Positions 45,938 to 57,396 of a DNA stretch of 64,000 nucleotides are shown here, in pieces. Positions within the stretch are counted from its first letter, which is position 1; the number at the start of each line of letters is the position of its first letter. The translations under genes and the position numbers were made by a program. The stretch is taken from assembly GCF_905171775.1 (NCBI RefSeq), contig NC_053501.1, positions 18,947,254-19,011,253 of the forward strand, written 5' to 3'. The notes beneath the pieces were generated by a model that worked only from the letters and a program-made list of their open reading frames with translations, searched no databases and was not told the origin of the DNA. The stretch is from Rana temporaria. Taxonomy: Eukaryota; Chordata; Amphibia; Anura; Ranidae.

Positions 45938-46447
45938 AGGGGTTGTAAAGGTAAAAAAATTGTTTCCTAAATAGCTTCTTTTACCTTAGTGCAGTCCTCC
46001 TTCACTTACCTCTCATCCTTCCATTTTGCTTTTAAATGTCCTTATTTCTTCTGAGAAATCCTCACTTCCTGTTCTTCTGTAACTCCACACAGTAATGCGC
46101 AGCTTCCTCCCTGGTGTGGAGTGTTGTGCTCACCCCCTCCCTTGGACTACAGGAGAGTCAAGACGCTCTCTGCGTTCCAGATAGAAAAAGGAGCTGTGTG
46201 TTAGTGGGTGTCCTGACTCTCCTGTAGTTCAAGGGAGGGGGCGAGCACGACACTCCACACCAGGGAGAACGCCTCACATTACTGTGTGGAGTTACAGACA
46301 GAAGAACAGGAAGTGAGGATTTCTCAGAAGAAATAAGGACATTTAAAAGCAAAATGGAAGGATGAGGTAAGTGAAGGAGGACTGCACTAAGGTAAAAGTA
46401 GCTATTTAGGAAAAAAAAATGAAAAAAATTGTACCTTTACAACCCAT
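45938..46447. mobile_element. Palindromic TTAA-type element (T4)
   Basis: Left end AGGGGTTGTAAAGGTAAAA preceded by TTAT; right end ACCTTTACAACCCAT followed by TTAA (46448-46451). Two arms of about 240 bp are inverted copies: CTTTTACCTTAGTGCAGTCC on the left pairs with GGACTGCACTAAGGTAAAAG on the right, and CTCCACACAGTAATG with CATTACTGTGTGGAG. The centre is near 46190. Arm divergence is low. Non-coding. Confidence 0.8.
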
Positions 46448-46479
46448 TTAATAGCACCCCAAATGCATGTAGAAGTTGC

Positions 46480-47130
46480 ACATCAAAACAAAAAAAAAGA
46501 AAATTTCCTTAATAAATGGGGGAGAGATCTTGAAAGGACCTTCACGCTGGACCAACGTGGAGATATCATACACCTTGCCCTGAAATCCTCCATATGTATG
46601 TGTGGATTCAGGAAACCACACATTGGTATCACACGTTGGTATCGGTTATCGGTTTTGTCCAAATACTCTTTGGGAACTTCAGATCGTTTTTGGAGATGAT
46701 GGGAGGAACAGAGGACCCTGCTTTATATTTTCTGGTCTTGCCCAAAAATAAAAAATAAACAGTATTGGTGGGAGGTGCAAAAAATAACTCAACAATTTAC
46801 GGATTTTCCGATGCCGGAGCATCCGGGCCTCTTCCTGCTCCATGGTTTACAAATTCCTCTTAAAACATAAAAGAAAAAAAATAAATTCGGTCCTTTCGTC
46901 ACATGCTTAATGCCGCCAAAGCTTGTATTATACTGTGCTGAAAAGATCCCAATCCCCCCTCCATTGCTATGTGGCTCAATAAAATCAGGAGCACTAATGC
47001 TCTGGAGGACTAAGTGCTTACCACACATAATAAGAGAGAGCAATATACTAAAACATGGCCATATTGGAACATGTTTGTATACTCTGGTGAGAGCAAGGCT
47101 CTCCTAGAAGACTGTTCTGGGGATTGAAAT
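46480..47130 (+). pseudogene. L1/Tx1-type ORF2 C-terminal relic
   Basis: Reads KWGRDLERTFTLDQRGDII, then ITRWYRLSVLSKYSLGTSD, the 'RWY.TPs.L.k.fp' block before the CCHC knuckle, then after a stop LLYIFWSCPKI, where the usual His of the knuckle is lost. A further frame near 46910-47105 reads on with weak similarity. The layout agrees with the relics at 22190 and 62621. Stops and frame changes make it non-functional. It is followed by a pyrimidine-rich stretch (47150-47270) like an L1 3' end. Confidence 0.7.
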
Positions 47131-47285
47131 TTCCTGATGACTCAAACATTGGTCACATTGCCTCGTCCCCCTTTTCGCCCACCACATACCCCCCTTTGTT
47201 TATTTTTCTCTTCCTCCCTCCTCTTTCCCACCACCCGTACCTTTCTTCATCTGATTATTTTCTCTCTGGTGACTGCAGACGTCTT

Positions 47286-47405
47286 GAAGACCCCTTTCAC
47301 ACTGGGGCCTGCGGCCGCACCGGCGCTAAAGCAATGCTTGTATTAGCGTCGCTTTAGCAGTGCTTCCGAAGCACTTTTCAGGTACTTTGGAAGCACTGCC
47401 CATTT
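47286..47405. repeat. Short GC-rich repeat
   Basis: GACCCCTTTCACACTGGGGC opens a block with AAGCAATGCTTGTATTAGCG and inverted GAAGCACTTTTCAGGTACTTTGGAAGCACT words. It resembles a dispersed MITE, but its right end is unclear. Confidence 0.4.
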
Positions 47406-48860
47406 AAAGTGAACAATATCTACTACCCCATCATCCCATTCATAAAGGCAAATCCAGTGGGAAAAGTCTGGTAATGACTCTTTCAGGAGGGCAGGACTGG
47501 CAACTCCTATTTTTGAGTTTCTGAGAGTTAAAACATCAGTGTCTATATTCACTCTAAAGTATAAACACAAAAAATTCAGTGCTACTACCCTTACAAAACA
47601 TAGATAACAGAGCTCCCAAGTCCTTGATCCACAGTCGCTGGTTGAGTGGAGTAATGTAGAAACAATTATCTGCACTCCGGTTGTTGCTCTTAAAATTTAT
47701 TTATTTTATTGAATAGCCACAGTGGACAAAACGCAGATTAGGTCAGTGGACGCGTTTCAGCCTAAAAAAGCCTTAGTCATAACCCATGAGAGCTATATTC
47801 ACTCTCCCAGTTATATTTATGCTTCAACACAATACATTGCATAGACATGGTCAACCAATGCATACAAAGCACAGAATTGTAGACATCCAGCAACAGCCAA
47901 CAATCTACTGTCATACTGTAACTACCTTGCACCAAATGCTCAATCCATGATTTAGTTCACAGCTAATGAATTCACAGCATGCTAAATTTTGCTAGAGCTT
48001 CACTATATTGATCTAAAGATAGACCAGCATAAAACCTTACAGAGTCAACTGTCAATTTTCACTCTAAACAAGGAAAAAAAACACTTTCTGTCCCAAAGAT
48101 AGCAGATACATTTCTGCCAAGATCAATATTCCACCTGCATGTAAATTAATTGACATAACCCTACACGACCTCTATGCTTAGAGTCTGCATATTTTATTTA
48201 TGTTTCTTTAGCAGTTTTGACCGACACAATCTTTTTGTGATTCCTTCGGTGGTTAGGAAGCCAATTTGTTTTCCGTGAATCCCTTTTTATGTCATCTTCA
48301 GCAGAGTCACTTTTATCACGTATATGGTTCCTCTGGGACTTCCATCAATAAAGGAATAACCGTTTGCTAGTTGATTTCTCAGAACCTTGTTTCACATTTA
48401 CAGTTTACAGATACAGCTTTATTTCTTTTTACTTACATCTTTTGACTTATCAACCCTCCTGAAAGGTAAATTTCAACAAGACCTTTATCTACATGACCCA
48501 AAATTCTAGTTTTACCAGTTTACTACTACACCCCTGTATGAAGGTACTTTATGTCTCAAACATAACATCCCCAGTATGGACAACTGTTCATTAGCATCCT
48601 GTAAAAATGTAGAGGTCTGCAACTTACAGGACTGGACAAGAGATGAGGTAACTTCCTAAAATCTTTTCCATTGGAGAATGGACTTTTACATTGCTGTCAT
48701 TCCTGTTACAGAAGTCAAATGTCCTAGTAGTATTTATGGTGGTATTCTTGACCTTCTTTTCGTACCAGGCTGTGATCCCAATATAAAACAGGTCCAGAAA
48801 CATTCAGTCCTCCTGTTAAACTGAAACTCGCCATTTTTCAATTATGTTACTTAGAAGAAA
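47406..48860. other. No gene recognised
   Basis: AT-rich sequence. The GACGCGTTTCAGCC block at 47749 is a dispersed repeat fragment. No supported gene. Confidence 0.4.
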
Positions 48861-48869
48861 AATACATAT

Positions 48870-49070
48870 ACATTTTTTACTCTCTGCAGCCCAGTCCAGC
48901 CTACTGGCCCGCAGAAATCATTTATCATGGGGCTATAGGGGATCCACTCCTGGGATGGCCCTCCACTGGCTCTTTCTCCTCTACAAGCCCATAAAGGCAA
49001 CCTAGCTTGGTTTGACAAGGATCGTGCGGCTTTTCCAACCCTGCACTCGTGGCAAAGGATCCTATATCCC
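48870..49070 (+). pseudogene. Possible L1-type ORF2 fragment
   Basis: One frame reads AYWPAEIIYHGAIGDP and another NLAWFDKDRAAFPTLHSW, which resembles the stretch between the reverse transcriptase and the C-terminal knuckle of L1-type ORF2 in amphibians. The similarity is by eye, frames change, and no hallmark motif is present. Confidence 0.3.
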
Positions 49071-49469
49071 TGAAAACCACAAATAAGTTCCAATGGAAGT
49101 ATCTGTTAGTCTGGAATAACACAATATCCAGACTGGTGAATATCTTTTTGTTGCTTTACAGTTCATATAAAACAAGATTTTGTACATTTAGACACTCCCC
49201 ACGTAGAGGCATAATAGCTTGGGAATGTAAGCCCAAATATAGTTAAAGTCTTTAGAAAGAGTGGGTCCACCCAAAGAGACTTGTCCCTTTGCTTACTGGG
49301 ATAAATTCTTGGCATCCCCCAGGACGAGAAGCATCCATGTATTACTGTAGGTTACATCTATCTCTATAAATCGAGGGAAATCGCACTTATTTTTCTGTGG
49401 CAGGCCAAGGCACTGCCTCAGTGAAAACAGAAGAAAACACTGGATTCTCAAAGTTTCGATTTGAGAAGC
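49071..49469. other. No gene recognised
   Basis: Non-coding spacer. No supported feature. Confidence 0.4.
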
Positions 49470-50033
49470 TGTAACGTGTTTGTGAGCAGAGAAAGCTGTG
49501 TTTTAAGCTTTCTCTGGGCTTTGTAATGCCAGATTGAGGGTTGTAGCTCCAAAGTGTCTTGGTTGGGGCGGAAACTTCAATCCTGGCAGGGGTTTTGCTG
49601 GACACATGCAGCCTGTGTGATTATGCAAGCGTGCAGGGTCGTTATAAGCCAAACCTGAGGATAGTTCAGGGCTCCCATTTTTGGAGACAGGCTTCAGCCA
49701 GAAGACAGACGGTCTCGGCATAGAGCTGTGAGTAAGAGAAACAACTAAGTGGTGAGAGAGACGTAGAGCCTGGGTTCTGTAAGATGAGGTGTCTCAAGGC
49801 AAAAGCATTTACAGCCAACTTGGCATTTTATGCCTCCTAGAAAGTGAAAGGAGACTAAAGAGCAGCAGTTCTACTGCTCAGGGAGCAGGTGGCTTGACAT
49901 CTTTCCAGTTGTTTGCTTTGTGAAGTTGATATCCCTGCAATGACTACTATTGTGTATATAACTTTAACTTCGTTATCAATAAAAGTGGTCTGCCATGCCA
50001 TTAAACTAAAGTATGGATCAACATGTCTCACTT
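49470..50033 (+). mobile_element. Candidate solo LTR (low confidence)
   Basis: Starts TGTAACGTGTTTGTG and can be ended at GGATCAACA, giving TG...CA. A TATA-like GTGTATATAACTTTAAC near 49951 is followed by ATCAATAAAAGTGG, an AATAAA signal at 49977. The order of promoter-like and poly-A signals suits an LTR, but no target duplication or internal region was found. Confidence 0.3.
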
Positions 50034-51811
50034 AAAACGCAACTACCACATGAGCCAACAACACCCCAATAATCAAAATTTGTAAATGGATTATGATTAT
50101 GAACCAGATTGGATTAGGCTGACCCATTGCCATTTAACCAAACAGATTGATTTGCTCTTAACCTCAGGGCCTCAAAATAGAGTTCCAAGATAATTTTATG
50201 GAACTCCAAACCTGTAGCCAAAGTTAAGCATTAAAACTTTGTAAAGTATTGCTTGCTTTGCCAATACAAGCCCCTTAGGCTTGCAAAAAAAGCAAAAACG
50301 TGTACAATAACTGGTGTTGTCTGCTATCAGGCCAATGTTTTGCGATCATTAATTCATTAGAGTAACAGGTTAACATTAATGAGGGCTTTGTATAACACAA
50401 AGATATATCCTCCGTACTAACCACATATTGTAAACCATTTATTTGAAAAATAAACAGAGATATTTTGATAAAACAGATTATCCGTGTGCTATGAAGGTCA
50501 CGGCTTGAAGTGATCCCTCCTGCGAGATGTTTTTGACATTTGGTTTCCCCACTGGCAGGCAACAATAAATGCAGGTCTTTGCTTTTACATACCGTATATA
50601 TGAAGACAGGAATAGAACTGTGTGGAAGTATACACGTAGCTACAATCCATCATTTCTTCCACAGACACAATCAAACATTCCTCATGGGTTATTTGTTACA
50701 TCTCTACTTATAAATGATGTGCCTAGTGTTCAGGAGAGTCTCTCTTTTCCCTGCAAAATACAAAGTCTTTGTTCTACCTAGGTAGTGTTTTTCCTCACTT
50801 TTTTCCATTTGAAAGAAAAGCCATCACAAAGGCAAATTACCTGCGTGGAAGGCCTCCAACAGAAGCTGCTATTTTACTGAAACTAAGCTACAGAGAAGTT
50901 CCAGGGCAGAGATGTCACTGGTATAAAAGTCAAATACGCGTTATAAATGGTGTCCCAATGGTTTTTCATACCAAGATGTGGTGCTCTTCTTCTCACTCAG
51001 CATCAGGCCTGTCTTGAAAGCTTGAATTTGTTTGCTGGTTGTTAAATATTAAGTCCCGTTCTTAGTAGGACACTAGAAATACCTAGCAACACTAACTTTA
51101 TCAACAAACCAATAACTCCACACGTACTCCCTAAATCGTATTGAACCATGGGGGTATAACCCAATGCAATTTCAGAAAAACAGTGTTAACTTTAAAAAAA
51201 AAAAAAAAAAGCTTAAGCAGTATGCTTATTCTGTCCATAGCTAAGCTATTTAACACATTTTTTATTGAAAAAAGGAAATTTTTCGCCATCCAATCCCCAT
51301 AGATTCAAAAAAGAAAACACTGTTGGTTGTGGGCTGCTTTTATTTGTTTTATTATCTTTGTGAATTAATGCTGGTTGCAGTTACTACTAAAAAAAAACAA
51401 CGTATGTATGGCCAACATAAAATAAATAACACTACTTACATTATGCAACATGAGTATGTTTTCCTTTGTTTTTTGTGCAAAACATTGTGAAGCAATGCTG
51501 GGGGAAGCCACAAAAGTAGCCTGATTCTCGTTGATCCTAATTTCTGCCTACCCATTGTGGCCCTTTAAATGGGTGTTAAAGTGAGGAGGCTCAGACTTTC
51601 CAATTATGTGATTGGCTATCACAGTGGTCACATCATTGAAAGCCAACCCAACCAGCTCCCAATCTAAACTACTGTAGATACCTGTTGATGACAATTCATT
51701 TACCATGCAGCGAGCTTACATTCATCATAGAAATTGTGGCTACATGTTTCAGGGCAGACAGAAGGGCCCCTTTATTAAACCATAGGTGTTTGATAAAGGG
51801 GCCCTTTATCA
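50034..51811. other. No gene recognised
   Basis: About 1.8 kb of AT-rich DNA. GGGCCCCTTTATTAAAC at 51764 pairs with GTTTGATAAAGGGGCCC ending at 51803, a hairpin directly before the next MITE. No coding signal. Confidence 0.4.
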
Positions 51812-52192
51812 AACGAGAAAAATGCAATTTTTTAAATTGGTCATTAAAATGACCGTGTGTAGGCTCCAGAGCATTTTTCTCGATGGAAAAAAATGGGCAT
51901 TAAAAATTAAGAACCTGCTCTATTTTTTCTGGTCGTGAAAAACAGTTGTGTGTAGGCTTTAACGATTTGAAAAAAAACGTGCATGCTCAGAAGCAAGTTA
52001 TGAGAAGGGAAATTTGCATAATCAGCCCAAAGGGCGCCATTTGAATGGAACTTCCCCTATTAGTGCCGTTGTACATCACAGCGTTTTTTTTTACATGATC
52101 GTGTATATGCAAGGCAGGCTTGACAAGAATCACGTAGAGAAAAACTGTTTTTTTTTTCCATGACATGAAAAACGGTCATGTGTACGCGGCAT
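51812..52192. mobile_element. TA-family MITE, copy 8, abutting LINE coding sequence
   Basis: The right end AACGGTCATGTGTACGCGGCAT is intact; the left terminus is missing. Inside are the block CGTGCATGCTCAGAAGC and the inverted ATTTTTCTCG words. The very next codons (from 52194) are in-frame LINE reverse transcriptase sequence, so the MITE lies inside or at the broken edge of the LINE. Non-coding. Confidence 0.7.
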
Positions 52193-52193
52193 C

Positions 52194-53670
52194 ACTACCC
52201 CTGGGGAGATACTGAAAATTATGAGAGACTTAAAAGCATCATCATATCCGGATGATATCTGTCCCGGGTGGCTCAAGAAGATCAATGCAAAAACATTGGC
52301 CCCGGACATCTGCAAAGTTATTAACCTTTCTCTGCAATTAGGCATCGTCCCAGGAAAAATGAAGCATGCCATAGTAACACCCCTTCTGAAAAATATGGGC
52401 CTAGACATAAATGACCCGCTCAATTTCAGGCCCATCTCCGACATCCCCTTCTTGGCAAAAATCCTAGAGAAAGTAGTCTTCAGGCAGCTACAAAACTATT
52501 TTGAGGGGGGAAACCTCTTCCATGACACCCAGTCGGGGTTTTTCGCCCGAAAAGAGGAACCAAGATATCTGTGCTGACCATGCGAGAAAGATTACTGACA
52601 ATCCGTGACGCAGGGGGGTCGGCAGCCCTGATTCTGCTAGACCTCTCCGCAGCATTCGACACTGTCGACTATGATATACTGTTGGACAGATTAAAAAATC
52701 TTTTTGGTCTCAACGGGGTGGTCCTGAGCTGGATACGTTCGTTTCTCCATGAGAGAACACAATATGTCAAGATGGGAACACGCCGGTCTACCCCAAGACC
52801 TCTGACATGCGGAGTTCCACAGGGGAGTCCTCTATCGCCACTCCTCTTTAACTGTTATGTTCGTCCTCTTGCTGACATCATCCAGAACAATAACTTGGAG
52901 TGCCAGCTTTATGCCGATGACACACAAATTCTGGTTGATTCAGCAAGAGGACCTCAGCAGCCAGTTCAGCTGGCGAAACGCCTGGTAGAAATACAGGACT
53001 GGATGGCTGGCAATAAACTTGGACTGAACGCAGCCAAAACTGAAGTTCTATTAATTGCTCCTACTAGCCCCATATTGCTGGCTGCTTGGCCTCCATCTTT
53101 CAGACCCGCACCCATTCCAGCCAAGCAGGTAAAAAACCTAGGAGTCATAATTGATGACACCCTCTCGTTTGTGCCCCACTTTAGAAAACATCCTGCAGAA
53201 TGCCAATTACCATCTAAGGCTCCTCAGAAAAGTAAAACATCTATTCACGCAAAATAACAGATCACTACTTGCCCAGGCTTTTATCCATTCCCGGTTAGAC
53301 GGGGCAAACGTATTCCTATTGGGTGCCCCGCAAAAATGGGCCCATAAGCTCCAGGTGGTTCAGAACCACACTGCTCGCTTTGTACTCGGTCTAGCGAGAC
53401 GAGACCATATTAGCCTGGCCAGGAGATCACTTCATTGGCTCCCTATCGAGCAGAGAGTGAACTTTAAAACGCTCTGTATCTTCTTTCGTGCATACTGGGG
53501 ACAGGGCCCCAAGTATTTACACAGCTTGGCGGTGCACTATGAACCCTCGCGCCCATTAAGATCCAAGACCCAACATTTAGCCACAGTTATTCCATCTAAA
53601 CTTTCTTCCATGGGAGGCAAACGACTCCAGAGTAGGGGTGCCATGCTGTGGAATGCCCTCTCCTTGGAAC
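52194..53670 (+). pseudogene. LINE ORF2 reverse transcriptase, frameshifted
   Basis: Codes in three pieces. Piece 1 (to 52577) reads TPGEILKIMRDLKASS, then AIVTPLLKNMGLD and NFRPISDIPFLAKILEKVV, the N-terminal part of a non-LTR reverse transcriptase. After a frameshift near 52555, piece 2 has LLDLSAAFDTVDYDILLDRL, GVPQGSPLSPLLF (52811) and the catalytic YADD (52910-52921), then KTEVLLIAP and NLGVIIDDTLSF. After a second shift near 53170, piece 3 has HKLQVVQNHTARFVLG, SLHWLPIEQRVNFKTL and MLWNALSLEL. These match the L2/CR1 group. The catalytic residues are intact, but the frame is broken twice and interrupted by a MITE. Confidence 0.85.
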
Positions 53671-53674
53671 TTAA

Positions 53675-54178
53675 AGCGGGGGTTCACCCTGTTAAAAAAA
53701 AAAAAAAATGTTTTTTTTATTAGACCATTACTTTCGGCATCGTAGCACGAGCTACGGTATGCCGGTCTTAAATTTTTAATCCCCGTACTCACTGTGCTAT
53801 CGATGATTGAAGAATCCGGGGAATGGGCGTTCCTATGGTGAGAGAAGGTGATTGACGGCCGGCCCTGGCACGTCACGCTTCTCCGGAAATAGCCGAAATA
53901 GGCTTGGCTATTCACGGCGCCTGCGCATAGCCTGTGCGCAGGCGCTGTGAATAGCCGAGACCTACTCCGGCTGTCTTCGGGGAGCGTGACGTGCCAGAGC
54001 CGGCCGTCAATCATCCTCCCTCTCCATAGGCACGCCCATTCCCCGCGGGAGTCGGATTCTTCAATCATCGATAGCACAGTGAGTACGGGGATTAAAAATT
54101 TAAGACCGGCATACCGTAGCTCGCGCTACGATGCCGAAAGTAATGGAATAATGGGGTGAAGGAGGGTGAACCACCGCT
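53675..54178. mobile_element. TTAA-flanked T1 MITE inside the LINE frame
   Basis: TTAA on both sides (53671-53674 and 54179-54182). Ends AGCGGGGGTTCACCCTG and GGTGAACCACCGCT are inverted repeats. Long arms (such as TTAAGACCGGCATACCGTAG and its complement) are near-identical, with a centre near 53930 containing GCGCCTGCGCATAGCCTGTG. Removing the element and one TTAA joins the LINE frame without a shift (SLEL-K-MTPNLLLF). Non-coding. Confidence 0.9.
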
Positions 54179-54182
54179 TTAA

Positions 54183-54290
54183 GATGACACCTAACCTGCT
54201 CCTCTTCAGAAAAAAACTGAAGACGGAGCTGTTCGTCCAGGCCTATGGATACATTTATTTTTTTTCTTTTCCCTCTCACAGTCCGCCCCC
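54183..54290 (+). pseudogene. LINE ORF2 C-terminal end after the MITE
   Basis: Reads MTPNLLLFRKKLKTELF then VQAYGYIYFF and a stop soon after. 'FRKKLKTELF' is the usual closing motif of L2/CR1-type ORF2 proteins (FK..LKT.LF). It is in the same frame as the codons before the MITE if one TTAA is retained. Confidence 0.8.
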
Positions 54291-54585
54291 TCATTGAAGG
54301 GGCCTCTTGCCTCTCTACCTACTATGATGTCTTCTACCCCTCCTCTAGTATCCCCACTGTTCCTTTTTTCTTGTCTATTTTTCTCTCATACACTTTACTG
54401 CTCTTTCCTCTTGCTCCCCTAAGGGCTGGGTACCCTTTCCTTTCACTGCCCTCTCTTCTCTTTTCTCTCTCTTCCTCACCACGGATTGATTCAAAGTAAC
54501 ATCTCACCAGCGGCGCTTAGACGCTCACTTCACAGTGAGCATTTGGCGCCTAACTAAGCTCAAAAATCAATCAATCATCAGTCAT

Positions 54586-55646
54586 CCTGTTTGTTTCTAA
54601 CTAATACAGGCAAGAGTTTCATAACAAAAATAGCTGAAGGCGGCCATTATCACATTCAACTTAGTAACTTTGCCTTCATTATAGGTTCTCTTGTAACTTT
54701 CCCCTTTAACTGGACCGCATAGAATATCACTGTAAGATATTATTGCAGTTGAACTACTTTTTGCCTTTGCACTTTACCTTCCAAAGATTCAATGTATTAT
54801 ATTTATGTGCTGTAAGCAATATCCTCAGAGCCCTGTGCCCAGCCCTTGGGGGGCCATTTTTGGTAGACATACTCAGTGATGAAAGTCAGCAGAACAAATT
54901 CCATCTGCTGAGCAAGACAGGTAGACTAGAAAGAGTTGTTTAGCTGAAGATTTCCAACTTGATCACAGGCAATTATGACTTGTTTAGACTGAGATGCGCA
55001 GTCCTAGGTTTTATGCAGCAGTTGAGCAGCTGGCTTGCTCTGACTCTAGACATGAATTTTGATTTATGCAAAGCATTTCATATTTGCAAACTTTCTACGG
55101 CAGAAGTTCAGCAAAGACTGAAAACACCCAGTGAAAGCAAAAATATTGTAAGAAAAAAAATGAGCGCAAACATGTCTGCCTTTAAAATAGCATAGATATC
55201 TTTTAAATAAACTTCTCATATAAAATACAAGTAAAGGTTCCTTTATAGATAAATCTAAAATAATCCAAGATGATCTAAATAAAATACCAAATTCAATTAC
55301 TATGTGATACAGAAGTCTCAAACTATACACAAATCTTCCTTTATTTGTCTCTCATATGATACCTCTCCTAGGTATTGCAGATCACAGTGGGAGGGTTTCA
55401 GCACAAGGAGGCAGTGCTGCCAATTCAGAAAGCAGTGGGCAGGGATAGGTGTGGCCAAGTGCTGTTTGACAAGCTACAGGCTTATGAATGGGACAATGCC
55501 ACGCCCCCAGCAACATTTTTCATCCTACTGCAGTAGAAGCAGGCACAGCCAGTAAGAGTGGTAACACTGCTCTGAATTCAACAGCAGTGCAGCATTGTTG
55601 TCACACCATCACAGAAAGCTGCATCAGATCGACTTTGTTCATATGC
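54586..55646. other. No gene recognised
   Basis: AT-rich sequence. Frames of 66-88 codons on both strands lack domains. Confidence 0.4.
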
Positions 55647-55650
55647 TTAA

Positions 55651-56174
55651 AGCGGAGGTTCACCCATAGCCAACACCTTTCCACCTTTTCCCCTTAGCTT
55701 CATGCTCGTTTTCTCTAGGGGAATCGGCAATTTGTTTTAAAATATGATCCGTACTTACCCGTTTTCGAGATGCATCTTCTCCGCCGCTTCCGGGTATGGG
55801 CTGTGGGACTGGGCGTTCCTTCTTGATTGACAGTCTTCCGAGAGGCTTCCGACGGTCGCATCCATCGCGTCACGATTTTCCGAAAGAAGCCGAACGTCGG
55901 TGCGCAGGCGCAGTATAGAGCCGCACCGACGTTCGGCTTCTTTCGGCTACGAGTGACGCGATGGATGCGACCGTCGGAAGCCTCTCGGAAGACTGTCAAT
56001 CAAGAAGGAACGCCCGCTCCCGAAGACCCATACCCGGAAGCGACGGAGACGATGCATCTCGAAAACGGGTAAGTACGGATCATATTTTAAAACAAATTGC
56101 CGATTCCCCTAGACAAAACGAGCATGAAGCTAGGGGGAAAATAGAAAAAAAAAAGAATTGGGTGAACTCCCGCT
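55651..56174. mobile_element. TTAA-flanked T1 MITE, near-perfect palindrome
   Basis: TTAA on both sides (55647-55650 and 56175-56178). Ends AGCGGAGGTTCACCC and GGGTGAACTCCCGCT. The arms of about 250 bp are almost perfect complements around a centre near 55915 (GCGCAGGCGCAGTATAGAG). Frames on opposite strands at 55715-55999 and 55827-56072 encode nearly the same peptide because of the symmetry, so neither is a gene. The low arm divergence suggests a recent insertion. Confidence 0.9.
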
Positions 56175-56178
56175 TTAA

Positions 56179-56676
56179 CAGGTATGTGTGGAACCGTGCA
56201 GGGGGGCCAACAGAAAATTGTAATTAAGTGCTACAGTGCATACTTTTTTTTTTTTTTTTTATAAAGACAAATATCATCCTTATCTTTAACACAAACACAT
56301 GCACCTTAAGAATGTTTAGTAATGGAAATCTCCAAACAGATACATAGCAGGCTTTTTACTCTTTGCATATTTTATTTTTCTTCTTCTCCCCTTTGTTCTC
56401 ATGGTGGCCATTTTCAATAAGGGCAGGTGAATCCATCTCACGACCCCAGAAACTCTGGGTCTGTCTCCTGGAATATGTGACACTGCAGGGAGAAGGCACT
56501 GGCGATGTAACCAACCCAGGATTTATCCATAAGGCAAGGGTTACATCACAAGTGGAAGAACATTAATTGTAAATAAAAGCAAACCTTGCTTAACCAGTAA
56601 ACGCAACATGATTTCATATTAGAGTGCCGAGCTGCAGTTGGAAGTTTCTAACGAAAGAGAAAAGGGGCTGCTTTAA
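56179..56676. other. No gene recognised
   Basis: Non-coding, with a T-run near 56243-56262. No supported feature. Confidence 0.4.
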
Positions 56677-56710
56677 CCACTTGACCTCCAGAGGATTTAC
56701 CCCCCTTCAT
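56677..56710 (+). mobile_element. T2-family left terminus only
   Basis: TTAA (56673-56676) then CCACTTGACCTCCAGAGG and ATTTACCCCCCTTCAT, the same as the first 34 bp of other T2 copies. After that the sequence changes to an unrelated repeat, so the copy is truncated. Confidence 0.65.
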
Positions 56711-57392
56711 CATTGTGGAGGTGGAATATAGAGGAAAGAATGAAAAACAGATGCCTGGGCGCCCACCCCTCTCTCCAGGCCACCCTCTATATGCATTGGA
56801 TAGATTCAGGGATAGCAGAGATCTATCCACAGCTGCAGTGGCAACCCCCTATTCATGAGTCCGAGCCCTTTCAGGACACCAAGTGCATGAATTACAGTGG
56901 CCGGGCAGAGGCTCTAATAGGCTGCAAAATAGGGTGGGCTCCGGTGACAGAGAATGTGACTGGAGCCCACCCAGGTGTGTTACAACGGCAAATTAATATT
57001 CGCTCTTGTAACACTGATCCTCAATCCGGCCTGTCAGAAGCGGGTTTGAAACCTGTTTTCCAATTGGCCAAAAAGAGAAAACTCCCGATTGGCCGCCAAG
57101 GAAACAGAAGCCGCCATCGCCGTGAGGACCTATGGAGAGCAGGAAAATGGGAGGCCACCTCCGCCGAGCAGGGGAAATTTCCACTGGCTTCCACTGGTGC
57201 ACACAGTGATTTAAAGAATATACTGAAATGTTTTTTTGCTTTGTGGAAGTATTAAATCATTTATGAGTTAACACAAATAACCGTTGGGGCGTGGGGTCGA
57301 GTACTGGGTAGAGTACTATGATTATTATTGAAACCTGTGCATTGGAACTTGTAGCATTGGGGAGATCTATTATCTTTGTGCCTTTTATGTAT
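56711..57392 (+). repeat. Dispersed repeat X (partial copy inverted at 59758)
   Basis: Begins GGAGGTGGAATATAGAGGAAAG. Its last 130 bp (ACCGTTGGGGCGTGGGGTC, ATGATTATTATTGAAACC, CTATTATCTTTGTGCC) recur inverted at 59758-59890. The plus frame 56713-57255 stays open for 180 codons but shows no domain, spans the repeat and has no homologue I recognise. Confidence 0.5.
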
Positions 57393-57396
57393 TTAC

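Larger units (their letters stand above)
52194..54585 (+). mobile_element. L2/CR1-type LINE, 5' truncated, with a nested MITE
   Basis: Contains reverse transcriptase and C-terminal ORF2 sequence, a TTAA-flanked MITE at 53675-54178, and a 3' region that ends with AGCTCAAAAATCAATCAATC near 54575, a short tandem tail as many CR1/L2-type LINEs have. The endonuclease domain and ORF1 are absent. The element is oriented on the plus strand. Confidence 0.8.

Noticed and set aside
55715..56072. Two frames on opposite strands encoding nearly the same peptide
   Set aside because: They are mirror images produced by a near-perfect palindromic MITE, not a duplicated gene.
56713..57255. 180-codon plus-strand frame
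   Set aside because: It lies in dispersed repeat X, has no recognisable domain and part of the same repeat recurs deleted and inverted at 59758. I could not run a homology search, so a weak doubt remains.
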